Part shown: piece after piece, positions 22,212 to 29,401 of the stretch
Numbering within the stretch: the first letter of the stretch is position 1
Layout of the letters: the number at the start of each line of letters is the position of its first letter
IMG/VR virus record: IMGVR_UViG_3300046519_000322
Coordinates: 1 to 44,171 of that record
Length of the DNA: 44,171 bases
Reading direction: 5' to 3' (one strand)
Source of the DNA: a virus
Made by a program: the position numbers and the translations under genes
The notes under the pieces: generated by a model
What the model saw: the letters and a program-made list of their open reading frames with translations, nothing else
Told to the model about the DNA's origin: nothing
Database searches by the model: none

Positions 22212-22784
22212 TCAGACCACGTTCTCCAGCTCGGCGTCGAGCTTCTTCGCCCGTTCGTGCTCTGCCACCCACTTGATGCGGTTGCCGACCGCTCCGACCA
22301 GCAGCAGGGCGAACGCTCCGCCGGACATCACCGAGCCCAGATCGAACTGGTTCGAGGGCACGTCGATGCCGAAGTAGAACTTGGTGATGACGCCGATGAA
22401 GCCGGGGGCGAGGATGATCAGGATGCTTGCGATGCCGACCGTGATCATCACTCGCCGCGCCCGCGTCTTGGCGTAGTGGTCGTAACGGCTCTCCCACATG
22501 AGGTAGCTGTACGCAAGGACTACCAAGGCGACCTGCAGGAGGCTCGGCAGGGCGGCGACGAGGCGGTCGGTGAAGCTCGGGTCCGCCAGCTCGACTGTGA
22601 CGGCCTGGACGGCGCCGGGGAGGTCCTTCGGCGCGGGTGTGCCAGTCTCCTTCGCGCTGACCATGGGGTGCAGCAGCGTCTGGAGGGAGTTGTAGGCGGC
22701 GAAGACCATGAGGGCCACGGGGAGCGCCGTCCTGGTGGACCGCGTGAGCATCCAGTTGGCGACGGCTTCGGTGCGAGATGTCAT
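22212..22784 (-). CDS. Four-TM membrane protein co-transcribed with the small XRE regulator
   Basis: The 190-residue protein has hydrophobic segments at about residues 21-41 (ALPVALMVFAAYNSLQTLL), 79-98 (LPSLLQVALVVLAYSYLMW), 110-135 (MITVGIASILIILAPGFIGVI) and 150-166 (GGAFALLLVGAVGN). It ends in a charged tail KWVAEHERAKKLDAELE. A hydrophilic loop lies between TM1 and TM2. DUF2975-type membrane proteins are often paired with YozG-like XRE regulators in bacteria, and this pair has the same arrangement and size. It is the first gene after the double-operator promoter. Role unknown, perhaps signalling or exclusion. Confidence 0.75.
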   Translation of the reverse strand: MTSRTEAVANWMLTRSTRTALPVALMVFAAYNSLQTLLHPMVSAKETGTPAPKDLPGAVQAVTVELADPSFTDRLVAALPSLLQVALVVLAYSYLMWESRYDHYAKTRARRVMITVGIASILIILAPGFIGVITKFYFGIDVPSNQFDLGSVMSGGAFALLLVGAVGNRIKWVAEHERAKKLDAELENVV

Positions 22785-22798
22785 GGCGAGGTGAGTCC

Positions 22799-22855
22799 TT
22801 ATCGTGGACGATAACGATTAGCTCGATGATAGTTATCGTCCACGATAAGAGTCAA
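22799..22855 (-). promoter_or_regulatory. Near-consensus promoter with two 16-bp palindromic operators
   Basis: On the minus strand TTGACT (22850-22855) and TATCAT (22826-22831) are separated by 18 nt. That spacer is filled by TTATCGTGGACGATAA (22833-22848). A second copy in the opposite sense lies at 22799-22814, covering about +5 to +20. Each copy is palindromic except for its central GG/CC, and the centres are 34 bp apart. Confidence 0.88.
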
Positions 22856-22860
22856 GCGGG

Positions 22861-24597
22861 TTAGCGGCCCTTCCAGTTCGGAAGGTGCGGGCCGATGTAG
22901 CCGACGTGGACCTTCTCGGTCGGTCCGCAGGTGTCGTCGTAGAAGTGCATCCGGGGCGCCGGGCCGCCGCTGCCCTGCCCGATCCGGACGTGGAGCCCCA
23001 TGAACACCTCGCCCAGGCCCGGCACTTCGAACAGCCGGGTCCGCTTCCAGTCGCTCCCGGTGCGCTCCAGGCTCACCTCGGAGGGCCGGAACCAGGTCCG
23101 GGGGATCAGGTCGGTGGCCTGCGGCCACTCCAGGTACGTCGCGAAGTGCGGCAGCACGTGCGTGCCGTGCTCCTTCTTGGCCGCGACGTAGGCGTTCAGC
23201 GCCTCCATCGTGTTCCACGTCCGCCGCAGCCACGACGTCGAGGACGCGTGCCCGTACAGCTTCTGCAGCGGAGCCCGCACGCTGTCGAGGACCTGCACAT
23301 GCTCCAGCAGCTCGGGCGCCAGCTCCAGCAGCTCCTGCCAGCTCTCCGGCCCCCTGGACGGCTCCGGCACCGGCTCCCCGTACGCCCGGCCCGGCACCTG
23401 CGCCAGCTGACGGCGCAGCCATCCCACCTCGCCGGTCAGCCGCTCCACCTCGGCATCGGACAGCTCGCTGAGCGCCTGCGCCTCCTGGGCCTGCCGCTCG
23501 GCCTCCTTCGCCTGCTGGGCCAGCGGCTGTGCGCGCAGCTCCTGCAGCCTGCTCTCGGCGTCGTCCCTGGACGCCCGCACCTGCTGAGCCATCTTCCGCT
23601 CGTCGTCCAGGACGCCCTGCAGGTCGGCCAGCTGCCGCTCCAGCTCACGGGTACGCTCGACGGCCTGGTCCTTCTCCAGCAGTATCCGCTTGGGCGCCAC
23701 CGTGATCTCCGGCAACACCCACGTCTCGCGCAGGTCCTTCACGCACCAGCGGGCCGCGCTACCGTAGTGCGGCCGGAGCGCGGCGTACCGGGTGACGGCC
23801 TCGGCCGTCTCCTTCAGCAGCTGCTCCATGTTCCCGCCGGACGGCCGCCGCACACGGTAGTCGGCCCAGCCCCACTCCTCCTGGCGAGGACTCGTCGGTA
23901 GGATCAGCGCCCCGCCCCGAGACAGCTGCAGCCTGCTCTCCGGCAGCACGGTGGGGGTGTTGACGAGCCGGTCCTGATCCCCGAAGACGCGCACCTCCAC
24001 CACCCGCCCTCGCAGGGAAGGGGGCAGGTAGGTGCCGAGCGTGGGTTCCGTCTCGTGCACCACAGCGCTGATCGGCCGCTTGTCGTGGGTGATGACGGTG
24101 ATGTACCAGGAGGCCGCCGACATGGCGGAGAACATCTTGCTGTAGTCCGGGAGGTCCACTCCCTTGGTGAAGGTGTAGTCGACCAGCGGCATGCGCCCGG
24201 AGACCCAGTCATACGGGCGGACATCGCCGAACATGATCATCGGCGACTGCCAGTCCAGGTTCCAGGGGCTGTCGGCCTCGGCCGTCAGCCTCCAGCACAT
24301 CTCGATGTTGACGTCGCTGGTGTCCAGCTTCTTCTTGGACAGCCTCAGGAGGGCGGCTGCAGTCAGGTCCGGCTGCAGCTCCAGCCGGGCCTTGATGCGG
24401 TCGCCGTCCCAGGTGCGCCAGGCGGCGTCGAACCCCCACCACCACTTCGGGTCGTCGGAGGGGGTGAACTCCCTCCAGTGCTGGAACGGCTCCTGCTGCA
24501 GGCGCTGGCGGATCGCCCGCAGAGAGCTGGAGTTCTTCACTCGACCGCTGGTGTGCCAGACCGTCTCCGGCCAAGGCTGAAGCGACTTCCGCTTCAT
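22861..24597 (-). CDS. 578-aa coiled-coil protein of unknown function
   Basis: ATG 24597 has TAAGGAG upstream. Residues 1-300 are an ordered Trp-rich domain (PKWWWGFDAAWRTWDGDRIKARLEL..WNLDWQSPMIMFGDVRPYDWVSGRMPLVDY..SAASWYITVITHDKRPISAVVHETEPTLGTYLP). Residues ~305-400 are a long coiled coil (LLEKDQAVERTRELERQLADLQGVLDDERKMAQQVRASRDDAESRLQEL). The C-terminus ends RMHFYDDTCGPTEKVHVGYIGPHLPNWKGR, a phrase I associate with Streptomyces chromosomal proteins that share a DDT.GPTxKxHVGYxGpHL end. It stands alone between two promoters; the 93-bp leader carries TTGTCA as a possible -35. No catalytic motif is evident, so it may be an accessory (moron) gene. Confidence 0.75.
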   Translation of the reverse strand: MKRKSLQPWPETVWHTSGRVKNSSSLRAIRQRLQQEPFQHWREFTPSDDPKWWWGFDAAWRTWDGDRIKARLELQPDLTAAALLRLSKKKLDTSDVNIEMCWRLTAEADSPWNLDWQSPMIMFGDVRPYDWVSGRMPLVDYTFTKGVDLPDYSKMFSAMSAASWYITVITHDKRPISAVVHETEPTLGTYLPPSLRGRVVEVRVFGDQDRLVNTPTVLPESRLQLSRGGALILPTSPRQEEWGWADYRVRRPSGGNMEQLLKETAEAVTRYAALRPHYGSAARWCVKDLRETWVLPEITVAPKRILLEKDQAVERTRELERQLADLQGVLDDERKMAQQVRASRDDAESRLQELRAQPLAQQAKEAERQAQEAQALSELSDAEVERLTGEVGWLRRQLAQVPGRAYGEPVPEPSRGPESWQELLELAPELLEHVQVLDSVRAPLQKLYGHASSTSWLRRTWNTMEALNAYVAAKKEHGTHVLPHFATYLEWPQATDLIPRTWFRPSEVSLERTGSDWKRTRLFEVPGLGEVFMGLHVRIGQGSGGPAPRMHFYDDTCGPTEKVHVGYIGPHLPNWKGR

Positions 24598-24690
24598 GGT
24601 GTTCTCCTTACGCTGGCGGTGTTTGCATTGTGGTGGCGGCCACTGACAACCACAGCCAGACCAGAGAAAACCAGCGACGAAACGTAAAGA

Positions 24691-25242
24691 TCAGCGCATT
24701 TCGTAACGAGATTCGGTGGGCCCGAACTGGTTCTGGTAGTGGTTGCCCGCGCTTCCGTACGGCCTCGTGGGGACGGCCTGCATGGGGATGAGGCACAGCT
24801 GGGCGATCGGCATCAGCCGCCGGAGCCGGATCGGCTTGCCGGACAGGTTGGCGATCTCCAGCGTGATCTGTCCGCTGAACCCCGGGTCGATGAAGCCCGC
24901 CGTCACGTGCACGGTCAGGCCCAACCGGCCCAGGGAACTCTTTCCTTCGACCCTCGCCGCCAGGTCGGGCGGCAGGGTCACACGCTCGACGGTGCAGCCG
25001 AGAAGGAAGGCTCCTGGCTCCAGCAGCCAGCCGTCCCCGTCGATCTCGTGGAGCGTGGTGTGCCCGGCTCGCACGTCCGCCACGTCGATCGCCGAACCCT
25101 CGGGGAACGGCCGATCCAACGTACGCACGTACTGGTCGAGCAGCATGTCCACGGAGGCGGGCTGTACCCGCTCCGGGTCGAACGGGGAGATGTCAAAATC
25201 TCCCGAGATGATGCGGTCTTTGATCTGCCAGTCGGCGAGCAT
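24691..25242 (-). CDS. dcd: dCTP deaminase
   Basis: The 183-residue protein carries the family blocks: VQPASVDMLLDQYVRTL, LEPGAFLLGCTVERVTLP, GKSSLGRLGL (residues 100-109, with Ser102 and Arg106 matching conserved active-site residues) and TAGFIDPGFSGQITLEIAN with catalytic Glu129. It ends IAQLCLIPM..PTRPYGSAGNHYQNQFGPTES, the nucleotide-contacting tail. It converts dCTP to dUTP, feeding dTTP synthesis for phage DNA replication. ATG 25242 has AAAGGGG upstream and is preferred to an in-frame ATG 21 nt earlier that would place the leader element in the coding region. Whether it is mono- or bifunctional cannot be told. Confidence 0.92.
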   Translation of the reverse strand: MLADWQIKDRIISGDFDISPFDPERVQPASVDMLLDQYVRTLDRPFPEGSAIDVADVRAGHTTLHEIDGDGWLLEPGAFLLGCTVERVTLPPDLAARVEGKSSLGRLGLTVHVTAGFIDPGFSGQITLEIANLSGKPIRLRRLMPIAQLCLIPMQAVPTRPYGSAGNHYQNQFGPTESRYEMR

Positions 25243-25258
25243 GTGGTGGTCCCCTTTC

Positions 25259-25276
25259 TCCACCCCATGGGGGCGC
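25259..25276 (-). promoter_or_regulatory. Leader hairpin variant before dCTP deaminase
   Basis: The minus strand reads GGCGCCCCCATGGGGTGGAG, a CCCC/GGGG hairpin in which the CAA of the late leader element is replaced by CAT. CGCC/GGCG forms a second small hairpin just upstream. Confidence 0.4.
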
Positions 25277-25297
25277 CGACTGGCGGTGAGACAGCTA

Positions 25298-25492
25298 CTA
25301 CGCGGCCCTGGCGCTCACCAGCGCCGTGGCCAGCATGTCGGCCAGGCCGGGCCGTTCGCGGACGGCGGGCTCCGTGCAGGGCCACTTCGTCACGACGATC
25401 TGGAAGTGCACCAGGTCGCCGTCGGCCTCGGTCGCCAGGCTGAAATGGACGACGCCGCAGCGCGAGCACACCTTGTCGATGGCCTTAGTCAC
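25298..25492 (-). CDS. Small hypothetical protein with one CxxC
   Basis: The 64-residue protein (MTKAIDKVCSRCGVVHFSLATEADGDLVHFQIVVTKWPC..) overlaps the upstream membrane gene by 8 nt. CSRCG and later Cys could hold zinc. It is the last gene of the operon that starts near 27250. No family recognised. Confidence 0.62.
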   Translation of the reverse strand: MTKAIDKVCSRCGVVHFSLATEADGDLVHFQIVVTKWPCTEPAVRERPGLADMLATALVSARAA

Positions 25493-25640
25493 GGCGGCGC
25501 CCCGGAAGGTTGCCCCAGGCCCAGAACCATATGGTGATCGCCGTGAGCGCCCCGACGAAGACGCCCGCGCCGGAGTCCTTGGCGAGCCAGGCGGCGCCGC
25601 CGGTGGCGATACCGAAGGCGGCGCCGATGAGGGTGCGCAT
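25485..25640 (-). CDS. Very small membrane protein
   Basis: The 51-residue protein MRTLIGAAFGIATGGAAWLAKDSGAGVFVGALTAITIWFWAWGNLPGRRRD has two hydrophobic helices and a basic end. Its ATG shares a base with the stop of the preceding gene (TGATG). With the next gene it forms a pair of tiny, similarly built membrane proteins. Confidence 0.65.
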   Translation of the reverse strand: MRTLIGAAFGIATGGAAWLAKDSGAGVFVGALTAITIWFWAWGNLPGRRRD

Positions 25641-25831
25641 CAGTCGGTACCCCCGCTGAGCGCCCAGGCCAGGATGATGCAGCCCAGGTCCCACAGCGCG
25701 TCGGCCAGGCGGAACCACACCGCGATGATCAGGCCGATGCCGACCAGGCAGGCAATCTCCGTGCTCTGGCCCGCGTGGTGGGCGACCCCGGCGGCGATGG
25801 CGCCGAGGATCGCCCCGATCGCGAATCTCAT
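25640..25831 (-). CDS. Very small membrane protein
   Basis: The 63-residue protein MRFAIGAILGAIAAGVAHHAGQSTEIACLVGIGLIIAVWFRLADALWDLGCIILAWALSGGTD has two or three hydrophobic stretches. Its N-terminus (MRFAIGAILGAIAAGVA) resembles that of the next gene product (MRTLIGAAFGIATGGAA), suggesting local duplication. It overlaps the upstream gene by ATGA. Confidence 0.68.
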   Translation of the reverse strand: MRFAIGAILGAIAAGVAHHAGQSTEIACLVGIGLIIAVWFRLADALWDLGCIILAWALSGGTD

Positions 25832-26406
25832 CGCACCTGGTCCTTCGCCGTGACACGGTGCTGCGGGCAGCGCGGGTATCCGTCGTGGTCGGGCGTCCAC
25901 CCCTCGGGCAAGAAGTCGGCGCGCACGAAGGTCGCCGAGCAGCAGCGGCAGGGGATGAGGGGCTCGGCGACCGGCTCCGGATACGGCTGCAGACGCAGCG
26001 CGCGGGCCTGCTCGTGCGTGCGGTGGATCTCGGAGTGGGCGGCGGTCAGCTCACTCATCAGGGTGGCCGTGGCGCCCCGCAGGTAGTCCGAGAGGAGGTC
26101 GAGGGTGACCTTGCGGGCACGCTTGGGCGCCCACCGGAACCAGCGGCCCATGCCCTCGGCCAGGGCCTCCGCCATCCGGTCGGCGTACCAGCTGACCTGC
26201 CTGTCGTGTGAGTCCCGCAGCTGCTTCAGGTCGGACTTGTGAAGCGGCGTCACGTCGACCCGGCGCCCCGCGAGGGCGGCGGTGACAGCGACGATGTCGT
26301 CCTCGGTCATCCCCTTGAAGAACTTCTTGATGACCCTGCTGCTGCCCGAAGGCGAGTAGACGAGAGTGACCGTCGTGCCGGTGCGCTCGGTGGTGGTGTC
26401 GTTCAT
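25828..26406 (-). CDS. Hypothetical protein with C-terminal Cys/His cluster
   Basis: The 192-residue protein has 4-nt overlaps on both sides. Residues 1-60 include VTLVYSPSGSSRVIKKFFKGMTEDDIVAVTAAL. The middle is helical and basic. The C-terminus carries IPCRCCSATFVRADFLPEGWTPDHDGYPRCPQH, a likely zinc-binding CxCC..C..H set. Not recognised; probably a small nucleic-acid or protein-binding factor. Confidence 0.72.
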   Translation of the reverse strand: MNDTTTERTGTTVTLVYSPSGSSRVIKKFFKGMTEDDIVAVTAALAGRRVDVTPLHKSDLKQLRDSHDRQVSWYADRMAEALAEGMGRWFRWAPKRARKVTLDLLSDYLRGATATLMSELTAAHSEIHRTHEQARALRLQPYPEPVAEPLIPCRCCSATFVRADFLPEGWTPDHDGYPRCPQHRVTAKDQVR

Positions 26407-26951
26407 GCTGCCTTGACCCCCATGGCGGTGGTGGTGGAGAGGTTGATGACGTCGTTGCGGGCGGTCTGCTGGCGCTGGACCGTGTCGACGACCGTCTGCC
26501 AGGCCATGCCGCAGAACCGGCCCAGCATCCGCTCGATGTTCAGGACGGCCTCGGGATCGACTCGGACCTTGCGCGCGGTGGCCTCCATCAGCATCTTGGC
26601 CATCTGTTCCGTACGTTCTCCGCTGGTACCCAGATTCAGGATGTCCAGCGGGTGGTCGTCCTCCCCGTACAGGAACGTCTGGGCGCAGGTGGACCGGTAG
26701 GGGCGTATCCCCTTCTCGGTGCCGATCTTGCGCAGGTTCCGCCGGTAGTCGAGGTAGTTGCCGACCAGGGACACGAACGGCTGGGGAACGCCCAGCAGTT
26801 GAGCGATGTCCGTGTGCGTCCAGCGGAAGCTGGGCCGGGCCCGGTTGGAGAGGTCGTCGATGGCGGCCATGGCCACCAGGCGGTGGGCTTCCTTGTCACG
26901 CAGGTCGAGGTTGTCGCGGACGGCAAACAGGTGCGGATGTGCTGCGGGCAT
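26403..26951 (-). CDS. Hypothetical protein with HTH-like segment
   Basis: The 182-residue protein contains RWTHTDIAQLLGVPQPFVSLVGNYLDYRRNLRKIG around residues 43-78, which has the spacing of a helix-turn-helix (DIAQLLGVPQPFVSLV). A helical C-terminus follows (VRVDPEAVLNIERMLGRFCGMAWQTVVDTVQRQQTARNDVINLS). It may be a DNA-binding regulator of the early region. It overlaps the next gene by ATGA; AGGAAGG precedes ATG 26951. Confidence 0.7.
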   Translation of the reverse strand: MPAAHPHLFAVRDNLDLRDKEAHRLVAMAAIDDLSNRARPSFRWTHTDIAQLLGVPQPFVSLVGNYLDYRRNLRKIGTEKGIRPYRSTCAQTFLYGEDDHPLDILNLGTSGERTEQMAKMLMEATARKVRVDPEAVLNIERMLGRFCGMAWQTVVDTVQRQQTARNDVINLSTTTAMGVKAA

Positions 26952-26974
26952 GGCGGGTTGCCCTTCCTGAAGGT

Positions 26975-27250
26975 TCAGAGTGTGATGGCTGCCAGCAGGT
27001 TGCGGCGGTAGTCGAACACGGAGCGCATGGTGAAGCTCCCCTGTCCACCGTTGACCAGCTCCAGGGGGCCGACGAGTCCGCGAGTGCGGTTCAGCCGAGA
27101 CCTCCGTACCAGGTCGTCCATCTCATCCTGAGTCAGCCCCAGCCACTCACGGGCGAGATCCGGAGTGAAGGTGTAGTCGTCGATCTCTTCCTTGGGAAGC
27201 TCGACGGGTACACGTGGCTTCGAGGGCATGGAGCACTCAGATGAAGGCAT
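26975..27250 (-). CDS. Hypothetical protein, first gene of the 27-25 kb operon
   Basis: The 91-residue protein contains KPRVPVELPKEEIDDYTFTPDLAREWLGLTQDEMDDLVRRSRLNRTRGLVGPLELVNGGQGSFTMRSVFDYRRNLLAAITL. LAREWLGLTQDEMDDLVRRS could be a helix-turn-helix, and the end DYRRNLLAAI echoes DYRRNLRKIG of the next protein, suggesting related DNA-binding pieces. ATG 27250 has AGGAG 8 nt upstream; a second ATG 21 nt in is possible. Confidence 0.65.
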   Translation of the reverse strand: MPSSECSMPSKPRVPVELPKEEIDDYTFTPDLAREWLGLTQDEMDDLVRRSRLNRTRGLVGPLELVNGGQGSFTMRSVFDYRRNLLAAITL

Positions 27251-27319
27251 GGATGATCTCCTGGCGGGTGGAGATTGAAGAAAGTTGATCTTGCGGACTG
27301 GCGGGTCCGCGTGGCCTTC

Positions 27320-27348
27320 ACTCTACACGCACATACCACCGTGCCCAG
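27320..27348 (-). promoter_or_regulatory. Putative promoter of the 27-25 kb operon
   Basis: The minus strand has TAGAGT (27320-27325), the same -10 as the accessory promoters, with CTGGGC (27343-27348) 17 nt upstream as a weak -35. The GCAAC-N4-GATGC operator is absent here. Confidence 0.5.
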
Positions 27349-27403
27349 GCATATGCAGAAAACTGACGCTCAGTTACTTTTGCAGGCCAGAGCCGGACAT
27401 GAC

Positions 27404-27439
27404 GGAGCCCCACCCCCTGGATAGAAGGGGTGGGGCTCC
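27404..27439 (-). terminator. Terminator after the 27449 gene
   Basis: GGAGCCCCACCCC (27404-27416) and its exact complement (27427-27439) form a 13-bp stem with a 10-nt loop, 10 nt past the stop codon. Confidence 0.82.
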
Positions 27440-27448
27440 ATGGCCAGT

Positions 27449-27853
27449 CTACGCCCGCGCGTGCGCCAGCAGCTGCGTCACCACCCTGTCGAGCCGGGCT
27501 GTGCTGGCCGTCAGGTCGGCGTCGGCGAGCAGGTCCCTCACCGTCATGGACGCGTACCGGCCATCCGTCAGGCTCAGGTCCCGGCGCCACACGGTCAGGT
27601 CGATGAGCACCGTCACCATGACCGTCCACCCCCTGAACCCAGACCCCTCGGGCGGGGCCGCGTTGATCACCTTCTGTACCACCGCGCACCCGGCCTGACC
27701 GGGGCACGACTCCTCGACGGCCTTCCGCAGCGGCGCCTTCAGCCCCTTCGCCGCCTCCGGGACCTGCTCCTCTTCCTCGACGGACACGTACACCAGGTAC
27801 GTCGCCGTCAGCTTCCCTGTCGTCTCCGCCTCGGGAGACACGTCCTTCGCCAT
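27449..27853 (-). CDS. Hypothetical protein
   Basis: The 134-residue protein (MAKDVSPEAETTGKLTATYLVYVSVEEEEQVPEAAKGLKAPLRKAVEESCPGQAGCAVVQKVINAAPPEGSGFRGWTVMVTVLIDLTVW..) has a two-strand, one-helix pattern and two Cys. ATG 27853 is preferred over ATG 27862 because GAGAGG lies 9 nt upstream of the former and only abuts the latter. Last gene before a strong terminator. Not recognised. Confidence 0.65.
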   Translation of the reverse strand: MAKDVSPEAETTGKLTATYLVYVSVEEEEQVPEAAKGLKAPLRKAVEESCPGQAGCAVVQKVINAAPPEGSGFRGWTVMVTVLIDLTVWRRDLSLTDGRYASMTVRDLLADADLTASTARLDRVVTQLLAHARA

Positions 27854-27866
27854 GCCGGTCATCCTC

Positions 27867-28316
27867 TCAGGCGGCCGTGGCCATGTCGGCGGCCGTCAGC
27901 GGCCTGAACTGGTTGACGATCCGGCCCCGCTGCAGGTGCACGATCTCGCCGAGCCGGGTCAGGTAGAAGTGGCCCGGCGCGCGCCGGACGAGCGTCTGCA
28001 GGCCCTTGCCGCTCATGGGCTGCGTCTGCGGGATCGGCTTGCCGCCCGTGGGCGCGGCCCAGTGCTGGTACTCCCCGTCGAGCTTGCGCATGTCCTGGCT
28101 GTAGTGGAGCGGGACGTACTGAATGACGGTCCAGTCGTCGGCGGTGACGACGAACCCCCCACCCTTCTGCGGCTTGACGTCGCGGTCCGAGTGGACCTGG
28201 GTGAGGACGTAGTCGACCTGGGAGCCGTGGACGATCTCGGCGTGCCGGGTGCGGTGGTTCAGGCGCAGGTAGGCGTCGGCGCCCGCGATGGTGCGCCGGT
28301 TCATGATGGCGGTCAT
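27867..28316 (-). CDS. Hypothetical protein
   Basis: The 149-residue basic protein begins MTAIMNRRTIAGADAYLRLNHRTRHAEIVHGSQVDYVLTQVHSDRDVKPQKGGGFVVTADDWTVIQYVPLHY and ends with RAPGHFYLTRLGEIVHLQRGRIVNQFRPL. AAGGA precedes the ATG. The alternation of strands suggests a small beta-rich fold. No family recognised. It follows a terminator and starts the short 28.3-27.4 kb unit. Confidence 0.68.
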   Translation of the reverse strand: MTAIMNRRTIAGADAYLRLNHRTRHAEIVHGSQVDYVLTQVHSDRDVKPQKGGGFVVTADDWTVIQYVPLHYSQDMRKLDGEYQHWAAPTGGKPIPQTQPMSGKGLQTLVRRAPGHFYLTRLGEIVHLQRGRIVNQFRPLTAADMATAA

Positions 28317-28372
28317 GGTGTTCCTTCGTGGCGGTCGAGGAACTGCTGATGGAGTTGTAAAGAAGTGACGGG

Positions 28373-28398
28373 GCCGGGCAGTTGGCGGGCTGCCCGGC
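28373..28398 (-). terminator. Terminator of the promoter-A operon
   Basis: GCCGGGCAG (28373-28381) pairs with CTGCCCGGC (28390-28398) around an 8-nt loop, 4 nt beyond the stop at 28402. Confidence 0.7.
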
Positions 28399-28401
28399 TG
28401 G

Positions 28402-28545
28402 TCAGGCTTGGTCGTCGTTGAGCTGGTCGAGGAGTGCCGCTTCGGCGGGGTGGCACTGCCTGCACATCTTGTGCGGGGTGTCCTCGTGGAGGCCCTGCTT
28501 GTGCTCCGAGGCCAACATCAGGGTGTACGCGGTCGGGTCCGGCAT
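28402..28545 (-). CDS. Very small protein with CxxCH motif
   Basis: The 47-residue protein MPDPTAYTLMLASEHKQGLHEDTPHKMCRQCHPAEAALLDQLNDDQA starts 2 nt past the preceding stop. CRQCH plus nearby His could bind zinc. Tiny CxxC proteins of this kind are common in actinophage accessory regions. Confidence 0.65.
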   Translation of the reverse strand: MPDPTAYTLMLASEHKQGLHEDTPHKMCRQCHPAEAALLDQLNDDQA

Positions 28546-28547
28546 GG

Positions 28548-29339
28548 TCAGGCCCTCTGCAGCCGCGTGCCGTTCTTCCAGGCTTCGAGGTCGTCGCCCT
28601 TGGCCTGCTGTAGCGCCTGGTCCGCGCCGCACTGCACGCACAGGGTGTAGACCGTCGTGAGGTTGGTGCCCGGCTCCGGCCCGTCCGCGTAGAAGCCCGC
28701 GATGACGACGTTCCACAGCTCGCCCAGGGTGCGCTCCCTGGTCGTCCCGGCCTTCACTGCCTTCGCCAGCGCGGCGCAGGGCGCCTTGTGGACCGTCGCT
28801 CGCCGCAGCGGCGACTGGGTCCGGTGGGAGAGCTGGACGATGCCCCACTCCTTCGGCTCGGCGTCCTCGGCCGGTTTGGGGGTTTCCTCGGCGCCCAAGC
28901 CGTTCTCATCGGCGATCTTCATGGCGATCTGCTCGGCCTGGGCGTGGTCGTCGACACCCCCGCGCGCTTCGATACGGCGCTGCAGTTCCTCTCGGTCCTT
29001 GGCGGTCGGCGTGTAGGGCTCGTCCCACTCGGCGGCGTCGCGGAATCCGTCCCACATCGGCTCGGGGTAGACCCAGTCGCGCGCCAGAGCGATGCCCGCG
29101 AGCATGGCCGAGCCGGAGCCCTTGAGCCGGGCGTTGGCGTAGAACTCCTTGCCCTGCTTGTCGAGCTGGTGAAAGAGGATCTCGCGCACGCGGGTGCCGA
29201 CGTCGCTCTTCAGTAGCTCCTCATCGGTCATGGCGCCGTAGTCGCTGGCGAGCGCGACGTCGGCCTCGGCGTCGAGGAACAGGTCGACCAGCTCGCGGAT
29301 GCGGGCGCGGCGTTCTTCGGGCGTGGGCGTGGTGGTCAA
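28548..29339 (-). CDS. Hypothetical protein, first gene behind operator-promoter A
   Basis: The 263-residue protein uses a TTG start, supported by AAAGGAG 6 nt upstream and a promoter 34 nt upstream. Its N-terminal half is helical (RRARIRELVDLFLDAEADVALASDYGAMTDEELLKSDVGTRVREILFHQLDKQGKEFYANARLKGSG). The C-terminal half contains QLSHRTQSPLRRATVHKAPCAALAKAVKAGTTRERTLGELWNVVIAGFYADG and ends with CVQCGADQAL. Not recognised. Confidence 0.7.
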   Translation of the reverse strand: MTTTPTPEERRARIRELVDLFLDAEADVALASDYGAMTDEELLKSDVGTRVREILFHQLDKQGKEFYANARLKGSGSAMLAGIALARDWVYPEPMWDGFRDAAEWDEPYTPTAKDREELQRRIEARGGVDDHAQAEQIAMKIADENGLGAEETPKPAEDAEPKEWGIVQLSHRTQSPLRRATVHKAPCAALAKAVKAGTTRERTLGELWNVVIAGFYADGPEPGTNLTTVYTLCVQCGADQALQQAKGDDLEAWKNGTRLQRA

Positions 29340-29372
29340 GGCGTTCTCCTTTGTCCCCTTGGCGAGATCCCC

Positions 29373-29401
29373 ACTCTAACGCATCACGTGTTGCGTGTCT
29401 A
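29373..29401 (-). promoter_or_regulatory. Operator-promoter A (TAGACA-N17-TAGAGT)
   Basis: The minus strand has TAGACA (29396-29401) and TAGAGT (29373-29378), spacer 17 nt, with GCAACACGTGATGC inside it and GGG after the -10. The -35 begins with the TAG stop codon of the upstream gene. Confidence 0.82.

Noticed and set aside
22799-22848. attP core for a site-specific recombinase
   Set aside because: Two inverted palindromes could suggest a recombination site, but they fit a promoter's spacer and +5 region exactly and no integrase is seen in the window.
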